From contig AZIN01000004.1 in assembly GCA_000511875.1 (NCBI GenBank), forward strand, positions 448,915 through 509,245: a DNA stretch of 60,331 nt, in the 5' to 3' direction. Under the pieces are notes generated by a model, which worked only from the letters and a program-made list of their open reading frames with translations, was not told where the DNA came from and did no database searches. Both the position numbers and the translations under genes were made by a program. Source of the DNA: Gammaproteobacteria bacterium MOLA455. GTDB taxonomy: Bacteria; Pseudomonadota; Gammaproteobacteria; Pseudomonadales; Porticoccaceae. This document shows positions 1-7,664 of the stretch, piece by piece (the first letter of the stretch is position 1; each line of letters starts with the position of its first letter).

Positions 1-2
1 AT

Positions 3-1610
3 AGCGGCACTGGTGGCAACACTGATGCTGGTGGTGGCTCCGAGTCGAATATTAGTGTCTTAGATTTTGAGGGTCCGCTCAACGTCTATGTGTTCGCTGA
101 TATTGGTCCGGATGCTAACCCTGGCTCTAACTCATCAATAACTCAGGATCCAAGCGACGCCTCAAATACAGTTGTCATGTCTACTCGCGTTGGCGGTACC
201 ACTACTTACAATGGTTTGTGGTTCACTGAGTCTGCAGATGGTGATGATGTGCTTAGTAGCTTACAGTTCGCTGCCAACGATACTGTCGTCTCCATGCGTG
301 TGCGATCGGCAACTGCAGGAAAAACTGTTCTTTTGAAGTTTGAAGTTGGCGATAGTGCTGTAACTACGACCGCAACGACTACTAAAGCCGATGAGTGGGA
401 AACACTCTACTTTGATTTCGCTAATCCTATTGAGGGAACCTCGATTAATCTGGAATCGGTTTATAATAAAGTAGTTGTGATTTATGACTTCTTAGGCTCT
501 GTGGATCAAGGGGATCAAGTATTTTACTTTGATGATATAGGCTACGGTGGCATAACGGCTCCAACTACTGATGTTGATTCTGCTCCAACCACTGACGCCG
601 ATTCCGCTCCAACCCCTACAGCTGACGCGGCGACGGTTCTATCTATTTTCAGCGATGCTTATACGGATCTTGAAGGTACTAACTTCAATCCCAATTGGGG
701 GCAAACTGGAACCGTTGCTACAGATAACGGCGTGTTGACCTACGGGAACCTTAATTATCAGGGTACCGAATTTGCGGCGGCACAGGATGTTAGCGGCTAC
801 ACAAGTTTGCACGTTGATGTCTTTTCAGCTGATGGTAATCCGGTTAAGTTATTCTTGATCGGTAATGGCGAAACTGCCTATACCTTGCCCGTCGTTGCTA
901 ATCAGTGGGTCAGTGTTGATATTCCCTTAACCACGTTTTCTGGCGTTGATCTTACTCAGGTGAATCAGCTTAAGGTTGATGCTCAACCAGCCGGCAGTTC
1001 TGAAGTTGTGTTCGATAATATCTATTTCCATAGCACTACTGGAACTGATACCGGAACTGATACCGGAACTGATACCGGAACTGATACCGGAACTGATACC
1101 GGAACTGGTACTGTTGCCGCAGGCGAATTAATTACTAATGGCACCTTTGAAAATGCCGATCTTGCTGGCTGGGCGCTTGATGGCGCTGGAACTGCTACTG
1201 TCGTTAACACCGAAGCCAGTGGTGGCAACTTCTCAGCGAACCTTGTGGTTAGTGAAATTCAGGATTCGATCATCAAGGCTGCTAATTTGGCCGCAGGTGA
1301 GCTAACTATTGGTCAATCAGTTACTGTTTCCTTTGATTTAAAGGCTGAATATGGCGGTGCTGGCGGCGTTATTTTCGCTCAGTTCTTTCATGAATCATCC
1401 ACTGAGGGCGCGACCAATGGTGACGGTGGTTTGGGTAACGGCTTGGCACCACTTGCGGCGACCAGTGATTGGCAGACCTTTAGCTACAACGAAACGCTGG
1501 ACACTGACGTGAGCGGCGGCGTTTCTCTGATGTTGAAAGCTAGTTGTGGCGCTGTAGCTGGCTGTGCGATTGACGCCTACATAGACAATGTATCTGTGAT
1601 CGTTAACTAA
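3..1610 (+). CDS. Multi-module carbohydrate-binding surface/secreted protein (5' partial)
   Basis: The reading frame is open from the left edge of the window, so the N-terminus, with any signal peptide or lipobox, is missing. The visible part starts in a Gly/Ser/Asn/Asp-rich linker. Three beta-sandwich-like modules follow. The first covers roughly the first 180 residues and ends in YFDDIGYGG. The second runs from VLSIFSDAY to VVFDNIYFHS. The third is a CBM4/9-like module starting ELITNGTFENADLAGW and ending YIDNVSVIVN. Modules 2 and 3 are joined by a Gly-Thr-Asp-Thr repeat linker. No glycoside hydrolase catalytic motif is visible. Such modules bind polysaccharide in marine glycan-degrading bacteria. 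With a TonB receptor directly downstream and a GH3 glucosidase nearby, a role in capturing a beta-glucan at the cell surface is inferred. The missing N-terminus could still hold a catalytic domain. Confidence 0.75.
   Translation, partial: SGTGGNTDAGGGSESNISVLDFEGPLNVYVFADIGPDANPGSNSSITQDPSDASNTVVMSTRVGGTTTYNGLWFTESADGDDVLSSLQFAANDTVVSMRVRSATAGKTVLLKFEVGDSAVTTTATTTKADEWETLYFDFANPIEGTSINLESVYNKVVVIYDFLGSVDQGDQVFYFDDIGYGGITAPTTDVDSAPTTDADSAPTPTADAATVLSIFSDAYTDLEGTNFNPNWGQTGTVATDNGVLTYGNLNYQGTEFAAAQDVSGYTSLHVDVFSADGNPVKLFLIGNGETAYTLPVVANQWVSVDIPLTTFSGVDLTQVNQLKVDAQPAGSSEVVFDNIYFHSTTGTDTGTDTGTDTGTDTGTDTGTGTVAAGELITNGTFENADLAGWALDGAGTATVVNTEASGGNFSANLVVSEIQDSIIKAANLAAGELTIGQSVTVSFDLKAEYGGAGGVIFAQFFHESSTEGATNGDGGLGNGLAPLAATSDWQTFSYNETLDTDVSGGVSLMLKASCGAVAGCAIDAYIDNVSVIVN
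1041..1112 (+). repeat. 12-bp tandem repeat encoding a Gly-Thr-Asp-Thr linker
   Basis: Five perfect copies of GGAACTGATACC (1041-1100) are followed by one degenerate copy. They are in frame and encode a (GTDT)n spacer between two binding modules. The 12-bp unit keeps the frame, so copy number can change by slippage and alter linker length without breaking the protein. Confidence 0.9.
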
Positions 1611-1684
1611 TCCGACCGGTCTAGATGGTTGGTGGGTCAGACAATTATTAATTGTTAAGCAATAATTTGGGGAAAAGACGTTTT

Positions 1685-4495
1685 ATGTTTATGTATAACA
1701 AAAATATAGTAAGAAATGCATTGGTGGCTGCGATTGCACTCAGTGTTAACAGTTATGCTCAAGAGGGCATGGACGAGGACTACGGCATTGATGAAATCAT
1801 TGTCACTTCCACCAAGCGTGAAACCTCGCTGATGGAAACCGCCGTTGCCGTCTCTGCATTTGGCCAGGAGTCGCTGGATAACCAGGGCGTTAAGAATCTG
1901 CTCGATATCGGCGATATGGTGCCCAACATGCAGATCGCACTGTCGCCTTCTGATTCCGGTGTTCAAGTTGTTGTTCGTGGTCTTACCTCGAACAACTTCA
2001 CCGAGATTGGCGACCCAACTGTTGCTATGCATTTCGACGGTCTCTATTCGCCACGGCCCCAGGCCGGTCTGGCGCTGATGTATGACGTTGAGCGTGTCGA
2101 GATAAGCCGTGGACCCCAGGGTACATTGTTTGGTCGCAACTCAACCGCTGGTAGCATTAATGTGATCAGTGCTCGTCCTAACTTTGATCAGCAGGAAGGT
2201 AAGATTGAAGTAGAAATGGGTAAGTACGCACAGCGCACTGTTAAGGGCTGGTTCAACTTGCCCGTCAATGACAAATTAGCCTTGCGTGCCAGCGTGTTAA
2301 AAGAAACTGCCGATACCTGGTACAACCAGACTCAGGATAAGTTTGATCTGGCCTGGGACACTGACGGCGACGGCAGCACCACTGGTGCTTACGACGTAGC
2401 TGCAGACGGCATTCCTAACGTTGATCAGCGTCGCAATCGCGAAGTCAGCGACAGCGATGCTTACGGTTCGGTTGATCGCAGCGGTGCTCGTTTAGGTATG
2501 CGCTTTGAACCAACCAATGATGTTAGCTTGGATGTGATTGCTGATTATTTTCAGGATAAGTCTCCCGGTGGTTTAAGCCTTAAAGATTGTGAAAAAGCTG
2601 AAGGCACTTTCTTTGCCTGTGAAGAAGATCAGTATGATGTCAGCGTTAACGTTCCCGGCGAGATGGATATGACCATGTTGGGTCTGCGTTCAGTGCTTAC
2701 ATGGGATATCACCGAAGACGTCGTTTTCGAAGGTCGTGTTGGCTATTCGCAGCAGAAGCGTTCACAGGTCCACGATGCGTCAACGGTTTACGCCGATTCA
2801 GATCATCCTGCCTACGGCATTACGCGTACTTGGTATGACGACAACGCGGCGCCAGACGGATGTACTGGCGGTAACGGGTCTATGGTTGAATGCCCGAACT
2901 TGGTCAACAACCTACCGTTGCTTGAGTCTTTAGGATACGGCGATGTGGCTATGCAGCCATTTAATGACCTGTCTCTGAGCACCAACTATTCAGACTACCG
3001 TTCTGTTGTCTCTGAGCTGCAGCTGAAATCACAGTCTGATTCCAATCTGCAGTGGATTACTGGTGTCTTCTACATGAAAGAAGATAACGAAATCCGTTTT
3101 GATGTTGAAGACCCATTTTGCTGTGGCGGCGTCCTTCCGCTGGCCCAGTCCTTTGTTCAGCCAGAACGTTTGGTTGAGTCTTTGGCCGGGTTTGTACAAT
3201 TTGATTATAAGGTCAATGAGCAGCTCAATTTAACCGCAGGTTACCGTTATACCCATGATACCAAGGAAGATATTGGCGGCCGCAACTACATTACTGCGGG
3301 CTACCGTCAGCCAAATATTGGTTTATATGATCCAGCTGCATCCTTTTGGATGGAGTCCTGGACTCGCTTGGGCATTGTTCAAACCGCGGATTTAAATCCC
3401 TACCAGTCTGATGTTTTGGACGGCACTATGGGCACCTCGGGCGATGATTTCCTCAACCGTCTGCAGTATTCCGATAACAGCCACAAAGGTGCTTGGAGTA
3501 AAGGCACTTGGAAAGTCGGCTTTGACTATCTGCTCAACGACGATCTGTTCCTCTACGGTTCTGTAGCTACAGGTTATAAGTCTGGTGGTTTTGGTGATTC
3601 GGTTGATATCTGTGACTGTAATATCACTGATACATTTGATTATGATCCTGAGAACAACATTACTTACGAGCTCGGTTTTAAAGCCACTATGCTCGATGGC
3701 AAGTTAAACTTGTTAGGCAATGTTTTCGTGATGGATAACACTGATCTCCAGGATACTTTCTACGCCACGATCACTGGTGTCGGCGCTGAAATTCAAGTGC
3801 CTGCTGACTACGACGATACCGAAGGCCGTACAGACGTCTGTACTACTGGCGAAGGTGACTGTGTCATTGTTGGTCGTGATATTGGTACGCTGATTACTCA
3901 GAATATTGGTGAGACGCGCAATATGGGCGTCGAGCTTGAGTTTGACTGGCGTCCATACAACGGCGGTCGCGTAAACGGTTGGGTTGCTTGGCTGGACTCC
4001 GAGATCACTGAGTTGGATAACTCTCAGGACAACTGGTTCTGTTTAGAGCGAGCGCTGCTCGGTCTGACTAACTGCCCGGATAAAACCACTCGTACAATCG
4101 ATGGCAACGACATCGAAGGCCGCTACCAGAGCTTTATTGGCAACGCCATGCCTTGGTCGCCTGAGTACTCCGCTACAGTCACCTTTGAGCACAACTGGTA
4201 CCTGTACAACGGTATACGTCTGAGCCCCATAGTTTCTGCACACTGGCAGGATGAGATGTTCTTCGATAAGGGTAACTTTGACGAGGGTGCCTTGCACTCA
4301 GGTCAGGACGCCTTTGCCACTGCTGACGTAGCGCTCCGTTTAATCAACGAAGAGAGCGCCTGGGCAGTTGAACTCTATGTTCGCAACGTAACTGATGAAG
4401 TGGTACGCAACTGGGCTGATCGCGGTCCTGGCTTCATGCGTGCATCACTGAGCAAGCCGCGTCACTATGGCGTCAAGTTCAATATGGCTTTCTGA
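1685..4495 (+). CDS. TonB-dependent outer-membrane receptor (probably glycan uptake)
   Basis: Outer-membrane beta-barrel receptor that imports a ligand using TonB-ExbBD energy. The protein has an N-terminal signal peptide ending about SVNSYAQ, a TonB box-like IDEIIVTSTKR, a plug domain with ISRGPQGTLFGRNSTAGSI, and a long barrel ending in aromatic HYGVKFNMAF. At about 936 residues it has the usual size of large polysaccharide- or siderophore-type receptors. I chose the ATG at 1685 because GGGGAAAAG lies 7 nt upstream; an in-frame TTG at 1652 has no better support. It follows the carbohydrate-binding protein by about 75 nt and ends in a strong hairpin terminator. The context favours oligosaccharide rather than iron, but the ligand cannot be read from sequence. 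Confidence 0.9.
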   Translation: MFMYNKNIVRNALVAAIALSVNSYAQEGMDEDYGIDEIIVTSTKRETSLMETAVAVSAFGQESLDNQGVKNLLDIGDMVPNMQIALSPSDSGVQVVVRGLTSNNFTEIGDPTVAMHFDGLYSPRPQAGLALMYDVERVEISRGPQGTLFGRNSTAGSINVISARPNFDQQEGKIEVEMGKYAQRTVKGWFNLPVNDKLALRASVLKETADTWYNQTQDKFDLAWDTDGDGSTTGAYDVAADGIPNVDQRRNREVSDSDAYGSVDRSGARLGMRFEPTNDVSLDVIADYFQDKSPGGLSLKDCEKAEGTFFACEEDQYDVSVNVPGEMDMTMLGLRSVLTWDITEDVVFEGRVGYSQQKRSQVHDASTVYADSDHPAYGITRTWYDDNAAPDGCTGGNGSMVECPNLVNNLPLLESLGYGDVAMQPFNDLSLSTNYSDYRSVVSELQLKSQSDSNLQWITGVFYMKEDNEIRFDVEDPFCCGGVLPLAQSFVQPERLVESLAGFVQFDYKVNEQLNLTAGYRYTHDTKEDIGGRNYITAGYRQPNIGLYDPAASFWMESWTRLGIVQTADLNPYQSDVLDGTMGTSGDDFLNRLQYSDNSHKGAWSKGTWKVGFDYLLNDDLFLYGSVATGYKSGGFGDSVDICDCNITDTFDYDPENNITYELGFKATMLDGKLNLLGNVFVMDNTDLQDTFYATITGVGAEIQVPADYDDTEGRTDVCTTGEGDCVIVGRDIGTLITQNIGETRNMGVELEFDWRPYNGGRVNGWVAWLDSEITELDNSQDNWFCLERALLGLTNCPDKTTRTIDGNDIEGRYQSFIGNAMPWSPEYSATVTFEHNWYLYNGIRLSPIVSAHWQDEMFFDKGNFDEGALHSGQDAFATADVALRLINEESAWAVELYVRNVTDEVVRNWADRGPGFMRASLSKPRHYGVKFNMAF

Positions 4496-4525
4496 TTTTG
4501 TAACCAATGCAGTGTAGGCAAAACG

Positions 4526-4561
4526 AAAAATGCCCTTCAGGAACAGAAGGGCATTTTTTTT
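4526..4561. terminator. Bidirectional rho-independent terminator
   Basis: A 13-bp perfect stem (arms 4526-4538 and 4546-4558, core TGCCCTT/AAGGGCA) closes a 7-nt loop. It is followed by a T run on the plus strand and matched by an A run on the other side. It lies between the convergent TonB receptor and methyltransferase genes and can serve both. Confidence 0.9.
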
Positions 4562-4591
4562 GTCTTCTAAAAAGTAGGTGAGCTAGAGTGT

Positions 4592-5221
4592 TTAATCGCG
4601 GCCGCCGATGGCGAGGATATATTTTTCGGTGTTCCAGGGCTGATCAATTCGTCGTGACACCACCTCGGCGCCGAGACGTTCAACGCAACGATCAGCCAGG
4701 TCCCAAAATGGCGGTCTGCCGGGATCAGCAATCAACACCTGTTCGACACCAGCGGCATGGGCGCGCTGAATAAGCTCAAATAGCGGTGTAGTCATCTCAT
4801 CCCAGAAGCAGATATCGGTTCCCATCAAGGTGTGGAATTGCGCCAGCTCATGATTCTCAAGCGATTCGAAGCTGCGTTGTTGAAACTCCACACTGCACTG
4901 ATTAATACTCGCCTGAAGCTTTAGGAAAGGTTCAACGCTGGCATCTATGTCTAGTCCGGTGACCTGAGCCTGATAGTTTTTTGCCAAATAGATACCTGTG
5001 AGTCCCCAACCGCAGCCAATATCCAAGACCTTCGAGTGGTCAGGTATTTCCCAGGTGCTCAAATAGTCGATTAAGACAAAGCTTGAGCGCCAGACTTTAT
5101 TGCCGTGGGCCGCGTGTGACTGCTGACGTTTGAGTCTTCTCACCTCTGGGTGTGATGCCTTAAGGGCATCGATATTCATAAATGACACTGTGTGGGATGT
5201 TGGAGCTGAACTTGAAGTCAT
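4592..5221 (-). CDS. Class I SAM-dependent methyltransferase
   Basis: A 209-residue protein with a Rossmann methyltransferase motif I (VLDIGCGWGLTGIYLA), an acidic end of strand beta-2 (GLDID) and a later MGTDICFWDEM segment. The HGNKVW start of the domain resembles the small-molecule and protein-lysine methyltransferase group related to METTL families, but the substrate is not identifiable. The gene is monocistronic. It runs toward the TonB receptor, shares its terminator, and is divergent from the sensor kinase across a 160-nt spacer. Confidence 0.8.
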   Translation of the reverse strand: MTSSSAPTSHTVSFMNIDALKASHPEVRRLKRQQSHAAHGNKVWRSSFVLIDYLSTWEIPDHSKVLDIGCGWGLTGIYLAKNYQAQVTGLDIDASVEPFLKLQASINQCSVEFQQRSFESLENHELAQFHTLMGTDICFWDEMTTPLFELIQRAHAAGVEQVLIADPGRPPFWDLADRCVERLGAEVVSRRIDQPWNTEKYILAIGGRD

Positions 5222-5381
5222 AAGCTTGGATCGACGTAAGGTTGGATTGAAGGGGAAATTCTAGCAGTAAAACAAATCGCCGATTGGATAATGTTGTTAT
5301 TTGTCTTTTCAGGACAAAGCACTATGATGGGCAGCTTAAAGATGCGCTTATAAGAATAAAGTAACGCCAACAGGCCCCTAC

Positions 5382-6542
5382 ATGAATCAGACTACAGTCA
5401 ACCCTTGGCTAGGAAAGCTCTATCGAGACCGCAATATGCAGTTTCTGTTTTTGCAAATCGTCGGCTGGTTTAGCCTTTCGCTGATCAGTTTTTTTAGTCT
5501 GACTCTCTGGTATAACCAGCAGAGCTTTGCCTATATCTCGCATACCTTATTGCAGTCGGTCTTGGGCGTGGCTGTGTCTTGGCCATTGCGCTCGGTGTTC
5601 CATTATCTTTGGAACAAACCATTGTTCGCGCGCCTCTTGTTGACCGTAGTGTCAGTATTGGTCTGTTCACTTATTTGGTCGGCTCTTAGGATTGGCGCTT
5701 TTCTTTGGATGACGGCTGAGACAGACGTCTGGGCAGACTTTGGTGGTTGGTTGTTTGGCTCGATTATGATTTTTCTCTGTTGGGCGGCGTTTTATCACGG
5801 CATCAAATACTATCAGCTGTTGCAGTCTGAACATGAGGCGCTGCTTAATTTTGCCGCCGAGAATAAAGAGGAGCAGTTAAAGCGCAGCCGTGCCGAGACC
5901 ATTGCTCAGGAAGCGCAGCTAAAAATGTTGCGCTACCAGCTCAATCCACACTTCCTGTTTAACACATTAAATGCGATTTCAGCCCTAGTCGTTGGACGCA
6001 GTGCAGGCAAAGCCAACACCATGATTATGCAGTTGAGCAATTTTCTGCGTTATTCGCTGGAAAATGATCCGATTAAACGCGTGACCTTAGATCAGGAGGT
6101 CAGTGCCTTAAAATTGTATCTGGATATTGAGAAGACTCGCTTTGCCGACCGTTTGGAACTCGAGTTTGATGTAGATGCCGCGGCCCATAATGTGAGAATT
6201 CCCAGTCTGCTTTTGCAGCCTTTAGTGGAAAATGCGATTAAATACGCCATTGCCCCTGCTGAAAAAGGCGGTAAGATTAGCATCTTCGCGAAACTCGATG
6301 ACGGACACCTGGTTATTGAGGTGAAAGATACGGGGCCGGGAATTGACGGCAACAAACATTCTATGTCGTCGGGTCCGGGTATTGGGCTCAAGAACACCGT
6401 TGATCGATTGAGTGCGTTTTATGGTGACAACTATATATTTGAGCTACGTGGCCCCGATGCTGGTGGTATGACAATTTACATCCGTCTGCCCCTTGAGAAG
6501 CAGACTGCACAAAGCAATGCTGTTCTCGGGCCCGGCAGATAA
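5382..6542 (+). CDS. LytS/YehU-type membrane sensor histidine kinase
   Basis: Inner-membrane sensor kinase of the His_kinase (PF06580) family. About four transmembrane segments occupy residues 20-150 and a short coiled linker follows. The phospho-acceptor motif NPHFLFNTLNAIS has the predicted phosphorylated His at residue 190. The C-terminal ATPase has an N box (LVENAIKYAIAP) and G boxes (DTGPGI, GIGLKNT). There is no periplasmic sensor domain, so the signal is probably sensed within the membrane. The cognate LytTR regulator starts 41 nt downstream. The gene lies between a TonB receptor and a GH3 glucosidase, so control of carbohydrate use is plausible but inferred. Confidence 0.9.
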   Translation: MNQTTVNPWLGKLYRDRNMQFLFLQIVGWFSLSLISFFSLTLWYNQQSFAYISHTLLQSVLGVAVSWPLRSVFHYLWNKPLFARLLLTVVSVLVCSLIWSALRIGAFLWMTAETDVWADFGGWLFGSIMIFLCWAAFYHGIKYYQLLQSEHEALLNFAAENKEEQLKRSRAETIAQEAQLKMLRYQLNPHFLFNTLNAISALVVGRSAGKANTMIMQLSNFLRYSLENDPIKRVTLDQEVSALKLYLDIEKTRFADRLELEFDVDAAAHNVRIPSLLLQPLVENAIKYAIAPAEKGGKISIFAKLDDGHLVIEVKDTGPGIDGNKHSMSSGPGIGLKNTVDRLSAFYGDNYIFELRGPDAGGMTIYIRLPLEKQTAQSNAVLGPGR

Positions 6543-6583
6543 CCACGTTTTACTTGAGGTAATCTTTTATCAGTACGTCGAAA

Positions 6584-7387
6584 TTGAAAACCATTATTGT
6601 CGATGATGAGCCGCTGGCTCTGGACCTGCTGCGCTCTATTTTGAGCGCGATAGAGGATGTGGAAATAATTGCCGAGTGCAGCAATGGTCGCGATGCGATC
6701 GCTGCAGTCAGCTCGCTGCATCCGGATTTAATCTTTCTCGATATCCAGATGCCCGGTATTAACGGTTTTGAAGTGGTCAAGGCGATGCAGTCTGACACCA
6801 TGCCTATGGTGATTTTTGCGACGGCCTACAATCAGTTCGCGATTGATGCCTTTGATTTGCATGCGGTAGATTATTTACTCAAGCCTTTTGACCCAGAGCG
6901 AATTGAGCGCGCTGTGCAGCGTGCGATTGAACGGCACTCGGCGCCGGAAAATCATGGTGGCTTTAAAACCCCATTGATCGGTGCTATTGAGGAGATAACT
7001 AGGCGGCTAGATAAAGAGTCTGGAGCTGTCTCAAGCCCAGAGGAGGAAATCCCTGAGGGCATTAAACGCAAGCTGCTTATCCGTGATTCTGGCATGGTTA
7101 AAGTGGTGCCCTTTGATGATATTGATTGGGTCGATGCCGCCGGTGACTATATGTGTGTTCACGCTCTGGGTGAGACTCACATTGTGCGCAGTACATTGCG
7201 CGAGCTGCTGGAAAAACTTGACGATAAAATGTTTATTCGTATTCATCGTTCTACAGTGGTCAATATTGAGCGGGTAGTCAGTGTTACCAGATTGCAGAAG
7301 GGTGGTAGCTTGCTGCATCTGGCTGATGGTAACTCTCTGCGAGTCAGTCGCAATTACCGCGAGGCGATTCGCAGTCTGTTCCAGTAG
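6584..7387 (+). CDS. LytTR-family response regulator
   Basis: The N-terminal receiver domain starts KTIIVDDEPLALDLL, with the phospho-acceptor Asp near residue 53 in FLDIQMPGINGF and the conserved Lys in DYLLKPFDPER. The C-terminal LytTR DNA-binding domain spans roughly residues 165-265 (VDAAGDYMCVHALGETH, FIRIHRSTVVNIERV). It is the partner of the preceding kinase. The start is unclear: the TTG at 6584 has no ribosome-binding site at proper distance. The only good candidate (TGAGGT, 6555-6560) lies 8 nt before an in-frame ATC at 6569, and a stop closes the frame at 6560. No ATG or GTG exists between. Confidence 0.9.
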   Translation: MKTIIVDDEPLALDLLRSILSAIEDVEIIAECSNGRDAIAAVSSLHPDLIFLDIQMPGINGFEVVKAMQSDTMPMVIFATAYNQFAIDAFDLHAVDYLLKPFDPERIERAVQRAIERHSAPENHGGFKTPLIGAIEEITRRLDKESGAVSSPEEEIPEGIKRKLLIRDSGMVKVVPFDDIDWVDAAGDYMCVHALGETHIVRSTLRELLEKLDDKMFIRIHRSTVVNIERVVSVTRLQKGGSLLHLADGNSLRVSRNYREAIRSLFQ

Positions 7388-7664
7388 GGCTGTTGGCAGC
7401 TTCTTGTATTATTTTTATCAAATCGCTTAAATTTCCTCTAGTAATTATCTAATCTCATGTCTGGTGTCCCACTCAACGCAGTGATTAAACCCGCTACCTC
7501 ATCTGATCTTCCACCGCACAGCTGTACATGAAAGACTAGTGATCAAGAAGGGGTTTCATAAAGCCCCATAAAAGCTAACAGAACAGACAAGTCCGCGCAG
7601 GTCACAGCGTACAGGTTCTGATAGGCTATTCATGTTTTTATAAAAGGGTAGAGTAGAGTCAATA

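Noticed and set aside
1022-1228. Reverse-strand frame with (PVSV)n repeats
   Set aside because: It is the antisense of the GTDT linker repeat and has no independent support.
1652-1684. Longer TonB receptor start at TTG 1652
   Set aside because: The ATG at 1685 has a well-spaced GGGGAAAAG and gives a normal signal peptide.
7555-7580. GGGG...CCCC hairpin before the GH3 gene as a terminator
   Set aside because: The stem has a bulge and no T tract follows; the 7388-7664 stretch otherwise shows no clear element.
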